The notes beneath the pieces are model-generated. The model was not told where the DNA came from. It was given only the letters and a program-made list of their open reading frames with translations, and made no database searches. DNA of 64,000 nt from Monilinia fructicola (lineage: Eukaryota > Ascomycota > Leotiomycetes > Helotiales > Sclerotiniaceae): the NCBI GenBank assembly GCA_008692225.1, contig VICG01000005.1, forward strand, positions 310,001 to 374,000. Reading direction: 5' to 3'. Positions within the stretch are counted from its first letter, which is position 1, and each line of letters starts with the position of its first letter. The position numbers and the translations under genes were made by a program. Positions 59,370 through 64,000 of the stretch are shown piece after piece.

Positions 59370-60557
59370 AGCGCCAATGGCGGTATTCAATTTGTACAAA
59401 CATAGTATTGAGAATGACAAGAGCATTCAATATCTCATTGATCTTGTTGCTCATAAGATTCCTAAGCTCAAGGTTCTGAAAATGAATCTGGGTCCCAAAG
59501 ATACTTCAAGTCTTTTGGCACAAGGGAAACTAATCCATCTGGGCAACAGTTTACCAATTTCAGTCTACCGTCAGGTGCTGAACTGCAAATATATGGTTGT
59601 AGCAATGGAAATTCTTCCTGGGAACAACAGAGAATTGTGTGAGCAAGCTTCCGGTATATCTAGTGATCAAAGTTTCACCAAGCAAAACTTCACTGGTTGT
59701 CGGAGAAGTCTTGTTTTCTGCCAGTGGAACTATTTCTAACAGGATTCGTAAAACATCTGTAAGAATACGTTACTACCTGAATGGATGACTTTTGAGGAAG
59801 AAGCAGCGCTATGGGGTGTATATCTAACATCCATCCTACTCACTATTCGACATGTTGAATCTCACAGCTAACAAAAAACTCCTCATCCATTCGGCTGCTA
59901 GTGATTTAGGTATTACTGCTATGCAACTTGCCCAGTTTAAGGTGCTGAGGTTTGTTATCCCGTTCCCCTTCATTTCTTGAAATACGACTAGCTGATATTT
60001 TTCTCCAATGTACTGATCTATGCAACCGTGAGATCTCTTTGGGCGAAGAAGAATTTCTTGTGGAGACTTTCGGTCTCATCGATGACCCCCGAAGGAAAGA
60101 TTTTGCTAATGAGATCAAGCAGCTACCAAAAGCAAAGGCGCCGATATCGTGCTCAATTCTTCGAAGGATAATATATTGGATGAATCTTTCCGCGTCCCGG
60201 CTAATAGACGCGTCATGATCGAGATAGGAAAGAAGCTCAAACTTGACCGCAATCAACTTGCTATGGAGCCCTTCGGTAGCAACATGTCTGTCATTCATGG
60301 TTGTGGATATGTTTCATCAAAGCGCTTCAGATGAACTGATTTCTCGAAATTGCCTTTCTCCGAGATCCAGGTCAATTCCAGTTCCGAAACATGCTACTCC
60401 TTCTGGCGGTTTTATGTAGGCCATTGTCTAAAGTATTCGAGCTTTTCGAGAGGTAACGTTCAGCCAACAAATCCAATTCACGTCTTCTCTTTTACCAAGA
60501 TATCAACTATTCGTGACTTGCGTGTTGGAAAGCACATGGGTAAGACTGTGATTTGAA
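59370..60557 (+). pseudogene. Highly reducing polyketide synthase fragment (methyltransferase edge plus enoylreductase domain)
   Basis: Pieces of an iterative type I PKS appear in order on the plus strand in shifting frames. YLIDLVAHKIPKLKVLKMN (about 59430-59485) matches the start of the C-methyltransferase domain, where the SAM-binding motif would normally follow; here the glycine motif is not preserved. EWMTFEEEAALWGVYLTSI (about 59780-59830) and LLIHSAASDLGITAMQLAQF (about 59878-59940) are the enoylreductase NADPH-binding region. These are followed by EEEFLVETFGLIDDP (about 60045-60085), GADIVLNSSKDNILDE (about 60137-60185), RRVMIEIGKKLKLDRNQLAM and, at the domain end, LRVGKHMGKTVI (60521-60556). 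Ketosynthase, acyltransferase, dehydratase, ketoreductase and carrier domains are not visible, and several stops and frame changes intervene. It is a dead remnant. Confidence 0.75.
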
Positions 60558-61592
60558 CGGTCCAGATGAACACTTCAAGGCTGCAGTAAGTTTGATAAAA
60601 CCAATCCTATAAGTAATTTTTCTGTGGATTTGATCCGCTTCAGCTGATGAGTTGGAAATATATACCTAGTAATTATGTCTCATTGCACAACAGTCCCGTC
60701 TAAAGACGGGATAGTGGAGCATTCTGCTTGTGGCTGCCGATAAGGGACCGTGCTTCTTCCAAATTACATCATCAGTAAGTTGCCGAGTCAATCATGTGAC
60801 GCGGAAAATTGTTCTTACCACCGAAAGTCCCCGATGAGATTTGATCATGCATGCCGTGAGATTTGATCATGCTTGCCGAAATTTTGCCTTGCACAATTTC
60901 ACCACAACGCAATGCGACGAAGACATATGAGATCCTAACTTGCATGTTGGTACTTGCATACTTGTCAGCGGCAGACACTCGCTCTCTCTTCTCCTTTTCC
61001 AAACCTTTCCTATCAAAATTGTCTCCTTCCTCGATGGATAGTTGAGCCTCTTGACATATAGGTAACCAGCTCAGCCCCAGTTGATCATTCAGCTGTGGAA
61101 AGTGGTTGTTTTATGACCCTCCAGAACTATTTCGCTCTTCAACGGAACAATATATAACCCGTTTTCTGCATCTTAATTCCTAATTATGACATTGGTACCT
61201 ATCGTACCTGTCAAACTATCTCGATCTACTCTGCATACCCTGACCAACATATATAGCCGCTCGGTCGAAAGTTTGCCGAGCTAGGTCTATGTCACATATC
61301 TAGTATGTACAGAAATAAAAAGACCATTATTTGAACTATACAATTAGCCAAAATTTGAGGAAGTTACGCGATCCCCACTATGGCTTCGGCTCTCGAAAAA
61401 TCCACTGTGACTGCCTTTCTGATTGCTGGAAATCCAGCATCTTCCGAGCCGCCAGATTGCGGGGTGTATTGGCAAGAGGATAATCCTGAAGCACAGGCTT
61501 TGATTTTCAAATGGTGCTATCTTCGGATTGCTATATAAGAGATGGTTTTTTCTATATAATTCGTGTTTAGTTTGTTGACTCAAGGTGATATC
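60558..61592. other. Intergenic region upstream of the GH35 gene
   Basis: No ketoreductase or carrier domain could be found downstream of the PKS relic. One small frame (61380-61538) is listed separately. The final part should contain the GH35 promoter; an AT-rich leader with TATATAA near 61532-61538 is present but unproven. Confidence 0.45.
61380..61538 (+). CDS. Small hypothetical protein (doubtful)
   Basis: A 52-codon frame starting at ATG 61380 encodes MASALEKSTVTAFLIAGNPA followed by a short acidic and aromatic tail, then stops. No family is recognised. It lies 55 bases before the GH35 start, so it could be an upstream ORF in the GH35 leader or chance. Confidence 0.2.
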   Translation: MASALEKSTVTAFLIAGNPASSEPPDCGVYWQEDNPEAQALIFKWCYLRIAI

Positions 61593-64000
61593 ATGAGGTT
61601 ATTACATATTTTCACCACGTTGTGTCTCTCGCTGTGGGGTGGAGCTGCCACAAATGATGGATTGACCGATGTTGTAGAATGGGATCCATTTTCTTTGATT
61701 GTAAATGGTGAAAGGACGTTCATTTTGTGAGATATGCCAAAGCTAGCGTGCTATACTTGCTGACTTTCGTTCTAGTTCTGCTGAATTCCATTACCAGCGC
61801 ATGCCTGTCCCAGAATTATGGCTTGTGTGTTCCACGTTCCTCAATCCAGACAAAATTCTTACTGTTTACTAGGACATTTTTCAGAAGTTTCGAGCAAACG
61901 GCTTTAATACAATCAGGTAGGCTGAAATTCCGCTTAGTCCGAAATGTCTAACTAGTATAGCGTATACTTCTTCTGGTCTTACCATGAGGCCTCGAAAGGA
62001 TCATTCGACTTCGAAACTTCAGGCAAAAATGTTCAGAGAGTACTTGATTATGCAAAGGAAGCAGGAATCTGGGTCATTGCTCGGGCTGGGCCGTATGTTA
62101 ATGCTGAGACCAACGCTGGTGGCTTCGCATTGTGGGGCTCTGACGGGAGTATGGGAACTTTAAGAACAAGTAATGATACATACTATCGATCTTGGCTGCC
62201 ATGGATCAAGGAGATTGGAGCTGTCATAGCAAAGAATCAGATCACCAACGGAGGAGTAAGATGCATAATGTACAAAGTCACACCGTATGCTAATTCTAGA
62301 TATAGCCCATCATCCTCAATCAGGTTGAGAACGAACTTCAAGAGACATCTCATTCGGCTACGAACACTTTAGTTCTCTATATGGAGCAAATTAAAGCTGC
62401 ATTCCGGGATGCTGGCATTATTATTCCTCTTAGTCACAATGAAAAAGGCCAGCGAAGTATATCTTGGAGTACGGATTATCAAAAATGTCGGTGGTGCTGT
62501 GAATGTTTACGGCCTAGATTCGTGTAAGTATATCATCCGATATGATTTTACTTTTCGGCATCGTTACTTCTTCTATCTTCGTGCTCCAATTAATTCCATC
62601 CTTTAGACCCCGGTGGCTTATCATGTACCAATCCTAACACTGGTTTCTCGGTTGTTCGCAATTATTATCAGTGGTTCTCGAATTATTCTTACACACAGCC
62701 AACCTACTTTCCAGAATTTGAAAGCGGTACTTTCACTCCTTGGGGTGGCAGCTTTTATGATAGTTGTCAGTCTGAGCTTGACCCTGCATTTGCAGATGTT
62801 TACTACAAGAACAATATTGGCCAAAGAACAACACTGTTGAGCCTGTACATGGCATGGGGCGGTACCAACTGGGGACATTGTAAGTTTCTCACTTCTATCA
62901 CCAATGATAGAAATCTAACACCTCGCTTAGCTGCAGCTCCGGTGGTGTACACATCTTATGATTATGCGGCTCCGTTGAGGGAGACTCGTCAAATTCGAGA
63001 TAAACTTTCCCAGACCAAGCTTATCGGACTCTTCACAAGAGTTTCTACTGATTTGCTTAAGACGAATATGATTGGCAATGGTACTGGATATAGTGTGAGT
63101 ACTATCACCTTTGTAAAGAAGATGAACTGACAAAAAGTAGGTATCTTCAACTGACATCTGGTCTTGGGTTTTGCGGAATCCCGATACACAAGCTGGCTTT
63201 ACTACCGTCCAGCAAGCTGTCTCAAGCTCAAGATCGTCAGTGACGTTTGATGTCTATCTCAATACCTCACTCGGCGCCGTAACAGCTTCGAATGTGATTC
63301 TCAATGGTCGCCAGAGTAAGATTCTCGTTACAGACTATAAATTCGGGAATCACACGCTTCTCTTTTCATCTTCAGATATTCTTACTTATGGTATATTTGA
63401 TGTTGATGTTCTGGTGTTGTATCTTCAAGAGGGACAAACGGGTCAATTCGCTTTTAAGACCACCACAAAATTGACCTATGACGTTTATGGAAATTCTGTT
63501 TTCGCCGCGAATTCCACGTCAAATTATACTTTCACCTCACAAGCATTCACATACACTCAAGGGGCTGGCCAGACAGTCGTAAAGTTTTCTGACGGTGCTT
63601 TGGTGTATCTACTTGACCAACCTTCTGCATGGAAATTTTGGGCACCACCAACGACATCGAATCCTCAGGTCAAGCCTGATGAGCAAATATTTGTTCTGGG
63701 GCCATACCTCGTACGAAATGCATCTTTATCTTCTGGAGTTGTTCAAATCTTTGGTGATAACGATAAGAACACAACCATTGAAGTATTTTCCGGCAGTTCA
63801 TCAACTGAGACTATCGTATGGAATGGCGTCTCGCTTTTGACAACAAAGACTAAATATGGGTCTTATGTTGCACTACTTCCCGGTACCGAAGATAGAACCA
63901 TCTCCTTGCCATCATTAGGCAATTGGGATTCGGCAAACTCGCTCCCGGAGAAAGAAATATCCTATGATGATTCGAAATGGACTGTTTGCAATAAGACTTT
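61593..64000 (+). CDS. Secreted GH35 beta-galactosidase (LacA type), N-terminal part, cut by window end
   Basis: Hydrolyses terminal beta-galactosyl residues of plant cell-wall polysaccharides outside the cell. ATG at 61593 starts a signal peptide (MRLLHIFTTLCLSLWGGAA). Exons: 61593-61726, 61776-61824, 61873-61916, 61961-62255, 62306-62523, 62607-62879, 62931-63094 and 63141 onward. Conserved blocks include FIFSAEFHYQRMPVPELW, GFNTISVYFFWSYHEA, AGPYVNAETNAGGFALWGSDG, QVENEL (acid/base Glu), PEFESGTFTPWGG (likely nucleophile Glu) and MAWGGTNWGH. The beta-sandwich domains begin after exon 7 with VSSTDIWSW. As read, exon 5 is one base too long: AAAAA at 62481-62485 should be AAAA for DYQ to join NVGGAVNVYGLDS. 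With that, all phases agree. Full-length family members are about 1,000 residues, so roughly 40 percent is missing beyond the edge. Confidence 0.93.

Noticed and set aside
1..64000. tRNA or rRNA genes, CRISPR arrays
   Set aside because: No B-box-like GGTTCGAATCC with a matching A box and cloverleaf was noticed, no rRNA sequence was recognised, and CRISPR arrays are not expected in a fungal genome. A tRNAscan run would settle the tRNA question.

Overview
The window looks like a draft contig from a filamentous ascomycete. Coding genes carry short introns (about 45-150 bases) with GTAAGT/GTGAGT-type donors, CTAAC/CTGAC-type branch sites and CAG/TAG acceptors. The protein families are typically fungal: HET domain, Zn2Cys6 regulator, DUF3716, fungal GH35 and GH76, YAT-type amino-acid permease, cellulose-synthase-like GT2. 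Several sequences read like Leotiomycetes (Sclerotiniaceae such as Botrytis or Sclerotinia), but that is an impression, not something I could test. Genes are widely spaced, with long AT-leaning, microsatellite-rich intergenic stretches.

Layout. 1-184: C-terminus of a GH76 alpha-mannanase. About 1.75-3.53 kb (-): broken HET-domain gene. 4.30-5.46 kb (+): pyrroline-5-carboxylate reductase. 5.5-9.9 kb: no convincing gene. 9.94-10.86 kb (+): relic of a DHA2-type MFS drug transporter missing its middle. 11.3 kb: possible pogo-like transposon end. 12.23-15.68 kb (+): large AT-hook protein. 16.6-18.35 kb (-): sugar transporter. 20.37-23.18 kb (+): Zn2Cys6 transcription factor. 26.07-26.84 kb (-): DUF3716 protein. 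26.9-34.7 kb: gene-poor. 34.74-37.26 kb (-): amino-acid permease. 38.33-42.06 kb (+): large protein with a WD40/YVTN-like C-terminus. 42.1-49.7 kb: gene-poor. 49.73-52.40 kb (+): GT2 glycosyltransferase. 53.7-54.2 kb (-): partial unrecognised gene. 55.78-56.59 kb (-): RS/RD-repeat protein with a PPxY motif. 57.5-58.25 kb (-): dead P450. 59.37-60.56 kb (+): dead fragment of a highly reducing polyketide synthase. 61.59 kb to the end (+): secreted GH35 beta-galactosidase, cut by the window edge.

Two themes matter most. First, many otherwise intact conserved genes (P5CR, the Zn2Cys6 factor, the WD40-like protein, the RS protein, GH35) are interrupted by single-base length differences, mostly in short homopolymer runs. 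Codon arithmetic closes exactly when those bases are corrected, which points to sequencing or assembly error rather than gene death. Second, three or four genes really are dead: the HET gene, the MFS transporter, the P450 and the PKS. The P450 and HET genes carry C:G-to-T:A stop codons of the kind repeat-induced point mutation makes. The neighbouring P450 and PKS relics look like the remains of a lost secondary-metabolite cluster.

The live genes read as a mixed housekeeping and nutrition neighbourhood: cell-wall mannan and surface polysaccharide enzymes (GH76, GT2), plant-sugar use (GH35, sugar transporter), amino-acid uptake and proline synthesis, plus regulators. No operon-like logic is expected or seen.
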